A DNA stretch of 64,000 nucleotides from Nemertoderma westbladi (GCA_032718475.1 JAUCBJ010006247.1:23945-87944); one strand, 5' to 3'; numbered from the stretch's first letter, positions 11,023 through 24,456 are shown. The notes: generated from the sequence alone by a model not told the origin. Numbers and translations: made by a program.

Positions 11023-12477
11023 TTAAGGGGGGGAGTATGTAATTGACCATAAATATTTGAAATGTGAAGTCTATATCAATTAAAAGTTTAATTATCAACA
11101 AATTTTAACAGGATGAGTAGAAAGGGTCATAATTTTCAAAAAAAAAAATTTTTTTAATTTCAAAATTTTTCATGAAAATTTCATGAAAATTACAAAAAGT
11201 AAATAAAGTGCTAAAACATTTTAAACAAATACCAGAATTTGTAAAAATTTCACATAGACAGTCAGTGTAATGCTCTAAACAAGTTGTACAGACATAATTT
11301 TGGTATCTGTTCGGGAAGTTCAAAAAGCACCAAAATGCACAATTTTAGCAACAAAAAAATTGAAAATGTGCAGAAATAGGTAATAATTTGGCGAAATATT
11401 TGAAAATAACGAGTTTTAATTTAGGTTTCAAAATTCTGTTTGTACCAATTGTTAAGTATATGATATGGATTGATTGTGCAAAAAATCAGATCAGTGGCCT
11501 CATTTCTTATGAAGTTATAGCGTTTTCCATTTGAAAATTATTGTTTTGAGAAAAATGGGTTTAAAGTTTATAAACATATTTCTAACACTAACGCATTTTT
11601 CTCTTGTCAGTCAAAATATTTAAAAGCTCACCAACTAGATAAGATTTTCGCAAGGGAGGTTTTCAAAGTCACTGATTTCATTTCTGAGGTCACTTTAAAT
11701 GTATGACTGAGCCTAATCTGTCCGTATGTCAGTCTGTCTGTCTGTCGGTCGTGTTGTCTGTCCAAGGGTTTGTCTGTTAATATATAAGGACATACAATAA
11801 TAATAATACAAAGCTTCCCAAAGTAGCTAAAATATTTCCTACGGGGGTTTTCCTGGTCGCTGATTTCATTTCCGATGCCTATTTTCACTTTTAATGAAAT
11901 GTATTCTGTCTGCACGTTTGTCTGTCGGTCTGTCTGTCTGTCTTGACAGACAGGTTGTCGGAACGACAAACAGACATAATAGAATTTGATAAAAGTGAAA
12001 ACTGACATCAAAAATGAAATCAGCATCACGGAAAACCCCATAGCAAAATATTTGGCTAGGTGGTATGCTGTCCTTATATTTTGACAGACAGCTTGTCGGA
12101 CAAGACAGACAGACAGACATACAGAGAAGACAGACAGACAGAAAAACAGACAGACAGATACTGTAGACAGACATAATAGTTTTCGATAAACGATAAACAT
12201 TTAGCTAGGTGGTATGCTTTCTTTATATTTTGACAGACATACCATCAGATATACAAGGACCGACATACCGGTATACAAGGCACAAGGACCGACAGTCTAC
12301 AGTACACATCTAAACAGAGTAAGGTTAACATTATCAATGATAACTTTTGAACAACATTAGCTTATAAAAAACGGTTAAAAGTTTTGAAATCCTCATAAAA
12401 ATCTGCTCTAGGGAGGATTGGAAATGAAAAATCGGTTTTTTTTCGGAATTACATACCCCCCCCCCCCCCCCCCTTAA
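11023..12477. mobile_element. TTAA-bounded element 2 with poly-G ends
   Basis: Left end TTAAGGGGGGG then AGTATGTAATT; right end, read inward, TTAA, G18, TATGTAATT. TTAA is the likely target duplication. The interior holds repeated modules containing GATTTCATTTC and runs of CTGT/ACAG (about 11640-11770, 11840-11960, and inverted copies at 11970-12130 and 12190-12300). The middle can therefore fold back. The same GATTTCATTTCCGATG plus CTGTCTGT module occurs in element 4 near 55640-55710. No transposase is seen. The frames of about 190 and 100 codons on the minus strand reflect the CTGT repeats. Confidence 0.75.
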
Positions 12478-12589
12478 TGACACTGGACTTAAATCACTGA
12501 CGTTAGACTCGCTGTAGTCCTTATACTTAATTGAATTAATATTTTTCCAGATGCCAGAGGTGCCTGAAAGGAGAGAAATACAGTAAGTA

Positions 12590-13140
12590 TCGCCTCAATC
12601 AGCCACAGTATCAAGGAAACGATGGAAGGTTTTCACTTTGAGACTTTTCGCTCTATCGGGAGGCTAGAGAACTGCAGATGAATCACCTGCCTCAAAAAGA
12701 CGCTACATGTAGTGTGATAGGCCTACATATATTTTATGATTCAGCTTAAACATTAAGATCAAGGAAATGGAAGAGGTTATCACTTCCATAAATTTCGCCC
12801 TCTGGTGACAGACTTGAGTAGTGCAGACCGATTACCGACCCCACAAAGGCACAGGATGTGTTCTAGCATATATCTGACAAGTTTCAGCTTGAACGGATCA
12901 TAAATAACGGAAATGGATAACGATTTCATTTTCAGACATTTCGCCCCTTGCGGCAGACTAGAGAACTACGGACGAGTTAGCCCCCTTTCAATGACACAGC
13001 TAATGGTCTAGTACAAATTTCATATTAAACGGATTAAAAGCAAAGCCAACGAAATGGGATGACATTTAATGTTAATACACATGTCTGCATGTATTCCTCT
13101 AGCGGGAGACTGTTGAACTGATGGTGTCTGAGAATTAGCT
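12590..13140. repeat. Degenerate ~125-bp repeats of an old element
   Basis: About four diverged copies of a module recur here. Its parts are a TTTCGCCCTCTAGCGG-like start, AGACTAGAGAACTGCAGA, TAATGGTCTAGTACA and a TTTCAGCTTAAACGG-like end. The same module occurs once or twice inside the MITE at 60802-61285. No coding potential is visible. Confidence 0.65.
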
Positions 13141-13669
13141 CTTAATTGGCAAATTATAAATTATAGTTTGTACATAGGCGAGTCGCTGATCGCAACTACT
13201 TGAGTTTATGACTTTCCATTAGATCATTAGAAGTACTTTGTACAGTATATGATTAATAGGCCTACATTAATACAGTATATTGTATGATAAGTTAACAATC
13301 AGATTCATCTCTCATTCTCAGTATATAATAATAATAACTATAAACTTTCAAGGCGTACTATAAATAAAGACGATGATGTGCTATGTAACTGGTTGCGTGG
13401 TCACCGACACTGAGGGCCAGTATAGCTACAGTAGCTATCATGTATACAGTAGAATATAATATAGTATCGATACAACGCGGCCAATGCACAGTACACTTGG
13501 GATAGCTAAGATAGCTTCTCCTCTAGCGTGTGCCGTGTGCTAAGGAAGTTATATAAATGAGTTCTAAGTTCACCTAAGATCGAAATTCGCTTTGCTTTCA
13601 ACGTGGGTTCGCTTCGGGCTTCGCGACTAGCATGATGATTACCAAAGGGCAAAGGCTTTTAATACCATA

Positions 13670-14112
13670 AAGTAGGATGTAAGTTCACCTAGGATCTAAG
13701 TTCGCCCAGATAGGATCTAAGTTCACCTAGTTACAGTAGGATCTAAGTTCACCTAGTTACAGTAGGATCTAAGTTCACCTAGTTACAGTAGGATCTAAGT
13801 TCACCTAGTTACAGTAGGATCTAAGTTCACCTAGTTAGGATCTAAGTTCACCTAGTTAGGATCTAAGTTCACCTAGTTAGGATCTAAGTTCACCCAGGAT
13901 ATTATCTAAGTTCACATAGTTACAGTAGGATCTAAGTTCACCTAGTTAGGATCTAAGTTGACCCAGATAGGATCTAAGTTCACCTAGTTACAGTGTAGGA
14001 TCTAAGTTCACCTAGTTACAGTAGGATATAAGTTCACCCAGATAGGATCTAAGTTCACATAGTTATAGTAAGATCTAAGTTCCCCCAGTTAGGATCTATG
14101 TTGGCATATACT
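13670..14112. repeat. 22/26-bp minisatellite
   Basis: About 17 tandem copies of GGATCTAAGTTCACCTAGTTA occur here, with or without a CAGTA extension. The copies diverge toward the right end, where GTTCGC, GTTCCC and GTTGGC variants appear. Related single copies occur outside (13560, 14120). Confidence 0.9.
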
Positions 14113-14499
14113 GTAGGACCTAAGTTCGCAAAGATCTAACTCCATCAAAGTCAGGCCCTGCAGGATTTAAGTTCGTTTTACCATCAGCAATGATCAGGTA
14201 CAGTTTGTTACAGTACAGAGTTATACAGTTACAGAGTTATACAGTATATTATTATACATGTCTGCCTGTCTGCAGGTATACAAGTATGTCAGTAACAGTA
14301 TGTAGCATGTAGTTTAGTACATAGTACCGGCGCTTCCTAACCCCAGACAGCCAGAACCCAGTAACCTCTTCACCTGCTATCGCTATCACTGTATCAGCAC
14401 AGCGTCACAGATTGAAGAGGTTGATAATAATCTCAGTGATAATTGTAGGCCTATCTGCCTATTCCAGTAATCAAATGTACAGATTACTGATGTAGTCCA

Positions 14500-14829
14500 G
14501 TCGAGGCGACTGCTGTAACGCAACCTAACAGCCTAACGACTGGCGGATTGGAAAACTGGAACTGAGGAAGGAACAGATTACGGCATTGACCGAGCGCGAG
14601 CACGGAACGCGGGAACGGGATAGGCCTATCAGAAGTAAGGTGAAACCGAGACGAGCTGACGAGGAGATCACCCGGGTCTCGACCTCAGATCTCCTCTTCG
14701 ACTCGACACTGTATGACTGTGCCATTCAGCCATTTTCATTTTCCTGGCAGAGCGACAGAGGAGGGAGGATATACCAGCAGAGCAGTAGCGGTAATCTACG
14801 AAGATATTGTGGACTTGTGGAGCGAGGCA
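14500..14829 (+). promoter_or_regulatory. CpG-rich candidate first exon with a good donor
   Basis: This is an island of higher GC and CpG (GACCGAGCGCGAGCACGG near 14589) in an AT-rich region. It ends in a strong splice donor, GAGGCAG|GTAAGAG, at 14829/14830. It could be a 5' untranslated exon of a plus-strand gene; the E-protein gene is the only such gene seen, and E-protein genes usually have very long 5' introns. An 82-codon frame (14586-14834) runs across the donor and does not resemble a known protein. No expression evidence can be read from the sequence, so this is a hypothesis. Confidence 0.35.
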
Positions 14830-15056
14830 GGTAAGAGTAAGAGTTAGGAGACTGGTTCTGGTTATGTAACGAATAGCGCGACCAATTTTAATTTTAATAG
14901 TTTAAACTGTTAGCAGGGAAGCCGGATAGAAGTAGACCGGAAAAATAATAATACTAGGCCTATAAGAATAATACTGTAATATCCATATCTCGGCATGTTG
15001 TGTAGCTTGAAGTTGGATACCTACCTATACCAGTTGCCATTATAGGTACTGCTATA

Positions 15057-15608
15057 CCAGGCTGCAAACCACCACTGAACCGCGCACAACGCCTGCGCAC
15101 AATTTTTCACCCGCGCAATATTGGACAATGCGCATGCACCGAAAAAAAACGCGAACACCACATTTTAACAAAAAAAAACGAAAAACATATACGAGCGAAA
15201 CGAGCAAAATTTTTTCATTAACAATGCAAAATGAAAAAGATACGCGAGTAAAACTCAAAGTGAGCGAAATTTACGCGAGTAAAACTCAAAGTGAGCGAAA
15301 TTTCTAAATTTAGACATTTGGGCAATCTGACAATGCAAAATGCAAAGAAACGCGAGCGTACGGTAGCGAGCGAAATTTTTTGTGGCGAATTATTTTTCTC
15401 ACTTTGCATGCATGAAAAACTTTTTTACACCTCATCTGCCTGTCCGCGCACTTTATGACTTTTGATATTTTGCACAGATTACTGCGCACTTTTGTTGTCT
15501 TTCACATAATTTCGCGCACTTTTATTTCAATTCCGCGCGCTTTTACCGCGCACTATTTCAAATACGCGCACAACGAGTTGCGATTTTTGCACTTCATTTG
15601 CAGCCTGG
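15057..15608. mobile_element. hAT-like MITE with 8-bp target duplication
   Basis: The ends are CCAGGCTGCAAA in inverted orientation. They are flanked by a perfect 8-bp duplication CTGCTATA at 15049-15056 and 15609-15616. An 8-bp duplication and CAG-type ends are the hallmark of hAT elements. The interior is rich in GCGCAC words in both orientations and has a direct repeat of ACGCGAGTAAAACTCAAAG (15242 and 15273). No transposase is present. Confidence 0.85.
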
Positions 15609-15616
15609 CTGCTATA

Positions 15617-18600
15617 ACTGTAGCCAAAGCTAACAGGTAACAAGTAATATCAAGTAACACCAATATGTTGTGATACAACAGTGTGGTTTGGTTTTTTACA
15701 CAACGAACTTAGCACTTTTGCAACACGTATCATCGGTATGCTTGTTGTTTCATTTCAAAATAATCCAATCCAATCAGTCAGTTTACATTATTACTTCGTT
15801 GTTGAATTTCCATCTAGGCCTATAATATTTTCTGTTCCCATCTAAAGTTATAATGATAAGAACTTGGAATAAAGTTATTCACAATGTTTTAATCTTCGTA
15901 TGTTAGTTTGTTTTCCTCGGATAAGCATACACAATGTAAATTGTTACTTTATACATCCCCCCAATTATGTAAATAGTAAATGGTTATAATTATTCGTATA
16001 ACATTGGTTATGTTATTTCAGACGTAAACACGCGATTATTATCTGACTTGGGAACTACCGCTGCAAAAATTCCACGATAATTTAGGATTTCCGATCTCTT
16101 GAGGTCAGTATATTGGAAATATAGTGGGGGAACCATTAATGAATCCCAAACCTTCCTGAATAATCTATTTAATTATCCTAGCTAGGTTACAATAGGTGCT
16201 TAATTCAGTGAGCGGTCCAGGTTAATAGCGCTGCACTACAATCAGAACGTTAGGAGAACTAAGAATATTGGGTTTACATAGTCGGTGCTGATTAAGGAAT
16301 GCCAAGTGGGACGGTTGGGGGCCGAGCCTTGTAAAGTTAGTGCGAGCCTTATGGTACGTAAAGTAGTTGACTAGGTCTGGTGTTGGTGGGTTCGAGTTGG
16401 CGTGTGAGGTGAGTCTGTCTGTTTAAATATTTAACATACTTCATATGTCAGTTATTTTCAAGTTAAGTCGTGACTTGAATAAGGTAATGTTTGATTTGAT
16501 CAAGTTGAGTTATTAAGGTAAGTAAGTATGTTTTGTTGCACCATTTATTGAAGCGACTAAGACTGTTACTCTATTTATATGGTATTATTTCAAATGATGG
16601 GTTGGTCATCAACAAATAATAAACATTTTGCAAGGATGTATGGTACTTTGTGTTACGGTACTAGGGTACTTTCCGTTTGTGTTAATTGAGTAATTAATTT
16701 TGGTAATTTTGAGTGTGTTAATTGAGGAATATAATTGAGGTAATTGATGTTTTTTTTATATCAATTTAATCCACGCTTATGATTTAGTCTGCATACTGCT
16801 AACACCCACCCTCCATCATTCTTTATAGCCTCCATAGTAAAGTAAATAAATTGGTGTTAACATGTTATTGCAATGTTATTTCAAGAAGAAAATAGTTTGC
16901 TAAATTATGATTCTTGTCCAGTCCATTACATTAATGTGGAATGTCTCACCTCACGTGGGGTCGAACCAGCGATGTGCGGTAGGTATGATGTTTCGTAGTA
17001 GTAATGTAATAGTTAGTACTTTACTTTTTTTTAGAAAAAAGTTAGTAAAGTTTTCGGTGAACCGAAACACGAATCACTGGAACTCAATCCGTATCTCTCT
17101 TGGCTGTTTCCTGTAAAGGCAGGTAGTGCGCTATTCTAACTCATACCCGGTAATCTCTCTTTACTCCCCAGCAGCCGTAGCCAGGTCCCCATTGTATTGA
17201 CAGGGTTTGTGGGTGACTGACTGGGTGGGAATGGCCAGTGGGCACTAACTTATAAAGTGTCTTGCTTAGGGAGATAATAGTGCGAAATGTAAGCAGCCTT
17301 TAGTCAGACTGGAAACCGCGCCGGCAGTCAATATTGCGATAGCAGTCAGCGTTTCTGAGAAAATGTTTGGTAACTTCAATCGACCAATATTTTCCGATTG
17401 TCTCTCCGGTTAAATAGAATATCCTAAGTTTCGTAAGTGTTTGTTACTAATAGCTATTGTTTATGGGTTACCTGCATCACGATTGTACGTAATGGTTCTT
17501 ATACTTCTCGCTCCTAGTCTAGACTGACACTTACCAATCGCTCTTAGGATTGCAGGTTGGAGATGATTGACAGCTAACACACGGCCAGCTGGGGTTGGCC
17601 GTTTCAGTGTTGAACTAACATGTTAAAAGGTGGCAAGTAGGCGATAGTTGCATGGGATAGTCTTTCCTGGGTAATTGATACTGACACCTGCTCAATTTGT
17701 TTGGTGTTTAACATAGCTTAAGTTATTCCGGCAACCCATGGGGAATTTTAGTTTAAAGGCTTATCTAAGATTTTGGCAGGTGCAGCAAAGCAGCAAATCT
17801 TTTGAAGCTTCCTAATTCTCTAGTGGAAGGGGTCACTGGTGTTTTGTTTATTCTCCAGTAGGCTTCTTGCTGATAAGCTAATTTGATTTGTCAATATAAT
17901 TTATCTCTTTAATATAAATCTGGTTGTTTTGCTTGTATTGATTGTTTAATACCCAGACAGAGTGAGACAGTTACCCTTCCTTTAACTTTCCTGTCATTTG
18001 GACTGAAAAATGTATTATTTTATTTAATATTGAATATTTTATGAAGAGTAGGAATTAATAAATCTGTACAATTTGTGACTTTGTCCGTAATATAGCTAAG
18101 TAATATAATTTAATTTCTATAATTTTAATTAATTTTATAATTTTTTTCTATAATTTTACAAATATAATTTTTTTGGGTTATTCTTCTGTGTATTTGTAAT
18201 GTATTTATTAGTTAGTTTAATTAGTTAGTGTACATTAATCAACCACACTACTCTGTAAAACCATTATAACTAGAATAATATTTAATTTAATTGGAGGTTA
18301 GTATTACAAAATTATAATTTGTGTTCAAATTATCTCCTTTTTCAAAGAAAAGACAGTGTCATTAATTCTGCAAGAAGGGATTCCACAAGTTATATATTTA
18401 ATATTTATTATTAAAACATCTGTGACATTCACAATCTGCATAAGGAATTGAAGGCTCATTCCGAAGTAAATAGGCTTTAAAATTCAAATTTACAAGCACG
18501 AATCAGGCAATATAGATAATATTGAGACCTATACATAATTACCTAACCTAATGATTCAGTTTGTGGACAATAATTGACGTCTCACCAAAATTTAAAAATG

Positions 18601-18662
18601 AACAAAAAAAACAAATTAATCAAGAAGTTTAAATTATGGTATTTGTAGTTGGGTCGTATTCA
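15617..18662. other. AT-rich non-coding stretch
   Basis: About 3 kb without a supportable gene. There is a possible donor GTGAG|GTGAGT at about 16409 after a moderately GC-rich stretch, but no convincing open frame. From about 17880 to 18420 the sequence is very AT-rich and low in complexity. Confidence 0.5.
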
Positions 18663-18934
18663 AAATAAAGTAAAGTTTTCTTGGTTGGTTTGGCCAGGGA
18701 TTACGCACAAAAAGTCTAATGACTTCCCCGTCCATTTATTTCCAGAACTAATATACTCCCCAGAGGAAATTGTTACTCATTTAGCCACCATTTAAGGATG
18801 CAAGGTAGAGATGCGCCCTTTCTAGTCCCTTTAAAGCATTTGAAACTAAAACTACCCTGGTCCCAAGGCGGGGATCGAACCCTCAACCTCCAAGGATATT
18901 GGAATTCAATGTAACCACTACACCATGGTGGGAC
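18663..18934 (-). mobile_element. tRNA-derived SINE, family S1, copy 1
   Basis: Read on the minus strand, it starts GTCCCACCATGGTGTAGTGG (polymerase III A box) and has a B box GGTTCGATCCCCG. The shared body follows (TGCATCCTTAAATGG, CCTCTGGGGAGTA), and it ends in an ACTTTACTTTA tail. The family is also present at 39363, 58745 and 61291. This copy is diverged from the others. Confidence 0.8.
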
Positions 18935-19170
18935 TTAATTCGAGACTGTATCATAAGAAGGAGACAAGACAGAACGAAAATCAGTCGTTTGGAGCAATAT
19001 TAACAGAACAAAAATAAGGAAAAAAATTTAGAACGAACGCAAGAAACTTAATATTATTATACCAACTTTGGGGACCAACTTTTATTATAACTTTGGGGAG
19101 AATGTAAAATATGGGTATATTAATATAATCTTAAACAAAATTATTAATTAAATTATATAAATAAAATTAT

Positions 19171-20113
19171 TAAGGGGGTGGGGGGGGGGGGGGGGGGGGT
19201 CATTTTTTTTCATCAGATTTTTATTAATGTGTTTCCCAATGTGAAACTTTATGGCGATTCCGAATCCAAATCAGTTTTTTTCGATAAGTTGTTTCGTTCT
19301 CGAGTTATGGCAACTTTTATAATTTTCAACCAAATTTTGAAAAATTTTAATTTTGTTGCAGCACCACATTTGACACCAAAAAAGACCATCAAACACCCAG
19401 AAATTTCGAAATATTTTACCATTTTCGGAATCAGCACCGAAAATTAGAAGAAGATCATTTTTGAAAAAAAATTTTTTTTTAACAATGTTCACTTTAGGTG
19501 CATGTTTGGTCAGTTGTAATCAGGAGGATATTCAAATGTAATTTTTCTCTCGTAGGCTTTTTGGCTTCCGATTTTCGTTCTATTTGCAGAATTATGTAGA
19601 GGAATATTCCGCGCAAAAATTTTGATGACAATAATTTTTAAATTTTGTTTAAAAAAAAGTTATGGCATTTTTCGTTTCAAAAATACCGAAAAATCGAAAA
19701 AAAATCAAAATTTCGCGATTTTTTACACAAAAAATGCCATACCCTTTTTTGACACAAAATTTATAATTCTGTCAACACAATTTTTGCGTGGAATATTCCT
19801 CTACATAATTCTGCAAACAGAACGAAAATCGGTTGAGTCGTTAAAAAGTTGATAAATGAAGTGTCCCAAAAAAGCCAACTCGAGAAAAATGACATTTAAA
19901 TTTCCCCCTGATTACAACCGACCAATCATGCTTAAAAATTTTCAAATTTTGGGTGAAAATTATAAAAGTTGCCATAACTCGAGAACAAAACAACTTTTCG
20001 AAAAACTGATTTCAGATTCAGAATCACCATAAAATATTACATCGGAAAACACATTTAAAAAAATCTGATGTAAAAAAAAGAATGGGGGTGAACCCCCCCC
20101 CCCCCCACCTTAA
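19171..20113. mobile_element. TTAA-bounded foldback element 3 with poly-G ends
   Basis: TTAAGGGGGTGGGG starts the left end. The right end read inward is TTAAGGTGGGG. Both then continue into CATCAGATTTTT and GTGATTCNGAATC-like sequence. The two halves are inverted copies along most of their length; for example, GAATATTCCNCGCAAAAATT on the left (about 19601) pairs with its complement near 19780. The whole 943-bp element is thus a near-palindrome centred at about 19705. TTAA is the likely target duplication. Small open frames inside are not genes. Confidence 0.8.
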
Positions 20114-23100
20114 ATTATTACCTAGAAAATAAACTGATATAAAAAATGAATGAATATTGTAATCAGACAAATTTATAACAGGCAAAATTGACATTTCACT
20201 GACAGACACGACATCCTTCTGGCAAGTGAAGACTGTCATTTCACTTGATTACTTATAAGACAAACTGCAGTCAGACGGGCTTCATGATTCTTATTTGATA
20301 GTCAATGTGACTCACTTTTTTTCTCCACACGCATTTCATCATTCGCAAACAAATGATTTATGCTATCATTGCTATATATCTGAGCCCTGGGTATATTTTC
20401 AGATAACCTTTCAATGTTCAATCTATGCCAGTGATTTTTATATTGTGTTGGGTTTACCACGTAAGTTTATCAACAGTAATTTAAACTCCGGTGAAAACAC
20501 AGGAATGTAAAAGTTTGTTTAATCTCTTTGGATTGTAAGGCATCATCCACACTGTCTGCATCCCCATGTAATGGCATGTTTAGTTTATAATTTATATTAA
20601 GCCGTAATAAATTACGGGTCCCGGAAATGAGAACTCAGCGAAGACAGGTGCATCGAGATCGCATCACCTGGCGGTTCCTTCCTAATCAAAAGGACCTTGG
20701 CTAATCACCGCCAGTATTTTTTCTCATTATACCTGTATAATAATTATATAGTGTTTTCCTATACGATATAGAATGTTTAGGCTTGTCTTCGTATGCAACT
20801 TGTTGGTTGACATGTTATTTTTTCTGTCTTATTAACTTCTTGGTGAAGAATTTCCGACAAATTATTGAATGATTTGAGTTCAACTATGTTTAACTTTGTT
20901 TCGGAGGCGTAGTTGGAAGTTCGGGGGGGTCAATGTTTTGCTGCCTGGTTGTAGAGAGTTGTATTACAAATTCTATTAAAATGTATTTTAAATTTGTTTT
21001 CGCGAGACCACCAACCTATTTTTCAAACCAATTTTTCCTGTCTTTGTTAATTTGCATATCCGTAGCAACGATTAATGGCAATGGGTTCTCAAATATAAAC
21101 ATTCATTAAGCAGACAGAAAATATTGTGTGAGATTATTTTAAAACGTGTGTCATTTACCTTGTAACTAATATAACACGTAACCCCTTACTAGTGAGATTG
21201 AATCAAACAGATATGGGGTAATAGCCGACAATGCGGTGGGGTGGTGGGTGGGCAATTCCTGGCACAAAGCCAGGTTCGTCCCATTGTTATTGAATAGCGG
21301 CACGAGCTAGGTAGCATGCTTCTAGTGGCTGCTACTCAGCACACAGTAACTATAACCAACCTCCCAGGTCGGAAAGGGTTAGTTCCTTGTATTTGCTTTA
21401 GGACACTTATCGCTCTAACGATCTATGTGTTCTATTTCTCATTTGCTAGGAATTACATGAAAAAAATGCGAAAGCTTGTTCTACCTACACCAAGCGTTAT
21501 TCGCTATTACAGTGTAAATGGATGGATTGGGTATAATAATAAACACGTATGCAATGCATCCTTTAGTGGTAGGGAGAGGTCAATTTGTGAATTGGATAAA
21601 TTGCTCATCAGCTATTTCCTAATAGTCGAATATGTTCATTGTGTCAAATACAATTCACTTTATATACACAATTTGAGGAGACTCACCCCCCACCACAGCC
21701 TGACACTTGAACTGACCCGCCTCCGCTTTGCAGGACATTACTTTCGCCGTGATAACCAGCTAATCCCGTGCAAGATTCCCTTATAATGTTGGCTAATATT
21801 ATATAATATCCTATGACTTGTTTGAGACGCAGGCGCCTCTTAAAGGACACTGGCCTACAAGATGCCGATAATATCGCTAAGGTAATCGGTAATGGAATAT
21901 AGGGAGTTGTGCCGGCCAATTTTGTTGACAAAAAGGAAACAGCCAGCATATCATTTCTACTGCAGCTGCGTTGCAGCATGCCGGCTAGGCCTATAGATTG
22001 TTGCCTGACACATATCAATGGAATCGTACGGCTGTGACATGATAGCCATCGGAAATATACTTTTGGCTCGCTCCATGCATACATCCAGTTTTCTTAGTTG
22101 TTATGTTTCATGTACATTCAAGGAACACAGTACTTTGTCTATTGCTACAATGATTTTGAAGATTTTGTTTGGCTGCATTGATTTTGGAGTAAATTTCGTT
22201 TAGCTGTGCAAGGATTTTGGGGAAATTAATTTGACTGCAAGAACTTTGATAGTTCATGTCTCATCTTCAAAACATGCCCTGGTATTCGGTTGTTGACTCT
22301 TTTCCTTATTGGTAGCTTTCACTATGCGGTGCTCGCGATGCGACATATCTGCTGTTTTTGGCTTTCGGTCGGTTTCTGTGTTCGATATTGAGCTTTTGGG
22401 TTCGATCTTATGCCATAACATTTACTCTCTATCCATTTCAATATGATCCCCTCGCCGTTAGCCTTACCCTCCCTGGTGTGCTCACCCAGTTGAATAAATA
22501 CCCCCCACCCCCCCCCCCCCCCTCCCCACCCTCCTCATGCAGCACGCATCGATCATCCATGCTACTTGAATATCGGTTAACGGCCACTGCAATGCATCAA
22601 GTCTCATGGAAGAGAAACCGACTTGCTTATTCAAGCGTTACTTAGGCCTACTATATGTTATATATGGATATATATATATATACGTGGCCGCCATGGGCCT
22701 TGGTTTCACTCTACTGCGCGCTCTATATACCGCTAAACCTTAGCTGATGCCATTCAATGGGCCGCTAATTATGGTTAGGCGAGTGGTTGAAAGCAGTGTT
22801 TATATGTCCAGAGGAACTTTCAATTAACTAGCTCATACCCCCCCCTGCTCCAGGCATGGCGAACGAATCAAAGGCAAATATTGCTTGATTCAGTTTCCCT
22901 GCCTCCTTTGTTGCTTCACGTTGATAGGTGTTAATAATTGAAGACATTTTTTATGATTGTTATGCTTCAACGTTAGTCGATGAACAATCTGCCCCCCCCC
23001 CCCCCCCCCATCACTGCTTCTTTAAATATTCTTCTTTGTCCAGTCTTTGGCTGCATTATATCATAAAATATGTAATCGAAGTCGCCTATAAATCAATTTC

Positions 23101-23352
23101 TGATGATCACCATTTTGCGATTCAGCCAGCAATGAGTGCAATGACAAATTGTTAGTACAGCAGAAGCAGAAAAGGCGGTTAGTTCTTGCAGTAGCAATGG
23201 AGCAGCACTTACACAATTATTTATAGAACCAAGTAAAATGCCGTGAAATTCAAAAGGCTCCTAAAGTAAGCAAACGGAAAATACATTATATTCAGTATGG
23301 GCAATGTCAGTGATAATCCCAGTTAGACTCAGACTGAATTGTACCACTCACT
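20114..23352. other. Non-coding stretch with C runs
   Basis: About 3.2 kb without a supportable gene. A 156-codon plus-strand frame (21316-21786) and a 133-codon minus-strand frame (21683-22084) show no recognisable domain. C-rich runs occur at about 22501-22523 and 22992-23009, and a (TA)n tract at about 22668. Confidence 0.5.
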
Positions 23353-24100
23353 GCAGCATTACAGTAAGAAGCACCTGCACTTATTCTGTAACACCTGCAG
23401 TGATGACGTAGCTGCATCACCTGCAGTGATGTTGTAGCTGCAGCACCTTCAGTGATGATGTAGCTGCAGCACTTGCATTTATGAAGTTGCACCTGTATTG
23501 ATGATGTATAGCTGCAGCACCTACAGTGATGTTGTAGCTGCAGCACTTGCATTTATGAAGTAGCACCTGTATTGATGATGTATAGTTGCAGCACCTGTAG
23601 TGAGTGATGATGTATAGCTGCAGCACCTGCAGTGATGTTGTAGCTGCAGCACCTTCAGTGATGATGTAGCTGCAGCACTTGCATTTATGAAGTAGCACCT
23701 GTATTGATGATGTATAGCTGCAGCACCTACAGTGATGTTGAAGCTGCAGCACCTGCAGTGATGTTGTAGCTGCAGCACCTTCAGTGATGATGTAGCTGCA
23801 GCACTTGCATTTATGAAGTAGCACCTGTATTGATGATGTATAGCTGCATCACCTGTTGTGAGTGATGATGTATAGCTGCAGCACCTGCAGTGATGTTGTA
23901 GCTGCAGCACCTTCAGTGATGATGTAGCTGCAGCACTTGCATTTATGAAGTAGCACCTGTATTGATGATGTATAGCTGCAGCACCTGCAGTGATGATGTA
24001 GCTGCAGCACCTGAAGTGATGTTGTTAACTGCAGCACCTTCAGTGATGCTGTAGCTGCAGCACCTGCAGTGATGCTGTAGCTGTAGCAGCATCTGCAGCA
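23353..24100. repeat. GCTGCAGCACCTGCAGTGATG minisatellite with higher-order units
   Basis: Tandem units based on GTAGCTGCAGCACCTGCAGT alternate with a longer variant, CTTGCATTTATGAAGTAGCA followed by CCTGTATTGATGATGTATA. The longer variant recurs at about 23474, 23546, 23675, 23805 and 23938, giving a compound period of mostly about 130 bp. The unit centre GCTGCAGC is palindromic. Minus-strand frames of 60-135 codons are artefacts of the stop-poor repeat. Confidence 0.9.
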
Positions 24101-24289
24101 CCTCCAACATTTGAGATTTCGCTAATAAAGCAATAAATTCCCGTTTCTAAAAAGCATTTTTTGAATTAGCAACATAGCAATGATTTCATCCAAATACATC
24201 TAAATCCCTGTTCTTGTATCCAAAACATTCAGTCCGCGGCAATGCCGATTTTAGGGCATTCATCATAATACAGGAAATCGACTATCTTT

Positions 24290-24407
24290 TTATTCTTTTT
24301 GTAGTTTTTACTGCCCTGGTGACTAAAGAAAAACAACGAGCTCTTTATATCAATTAATTTCTGCCACAAGGGCCATCGTCAGGATATAAACAAACAAACA
24401 AACAAAC
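24290..24407 (+). mobile_element. Probable 3' end of a second retroelement, (CAAA)n tail
   Basis: GGGCCATCGTCAGGATATAA is followed by five AAAC/CAAA units. Short-period A-rich tails directly after a unique end are typical of non-LTR retrotransposon 3' ends. No coding remnant was recognised upstream, so the family is unknown. Confidence 0.4.
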
Positions 24408-24456
24408 AGAAACGACACCACAAAAAGGTAGTCTATTTCATGAAACAAATATATAT

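Noticed and set aside
21316-21786. 156-codon plus-strand frame as a gene
   Set aside because: There is no recognisable domain, an opposite-strand frame overlaps, and codon use looks unremarkable; treated as chance.
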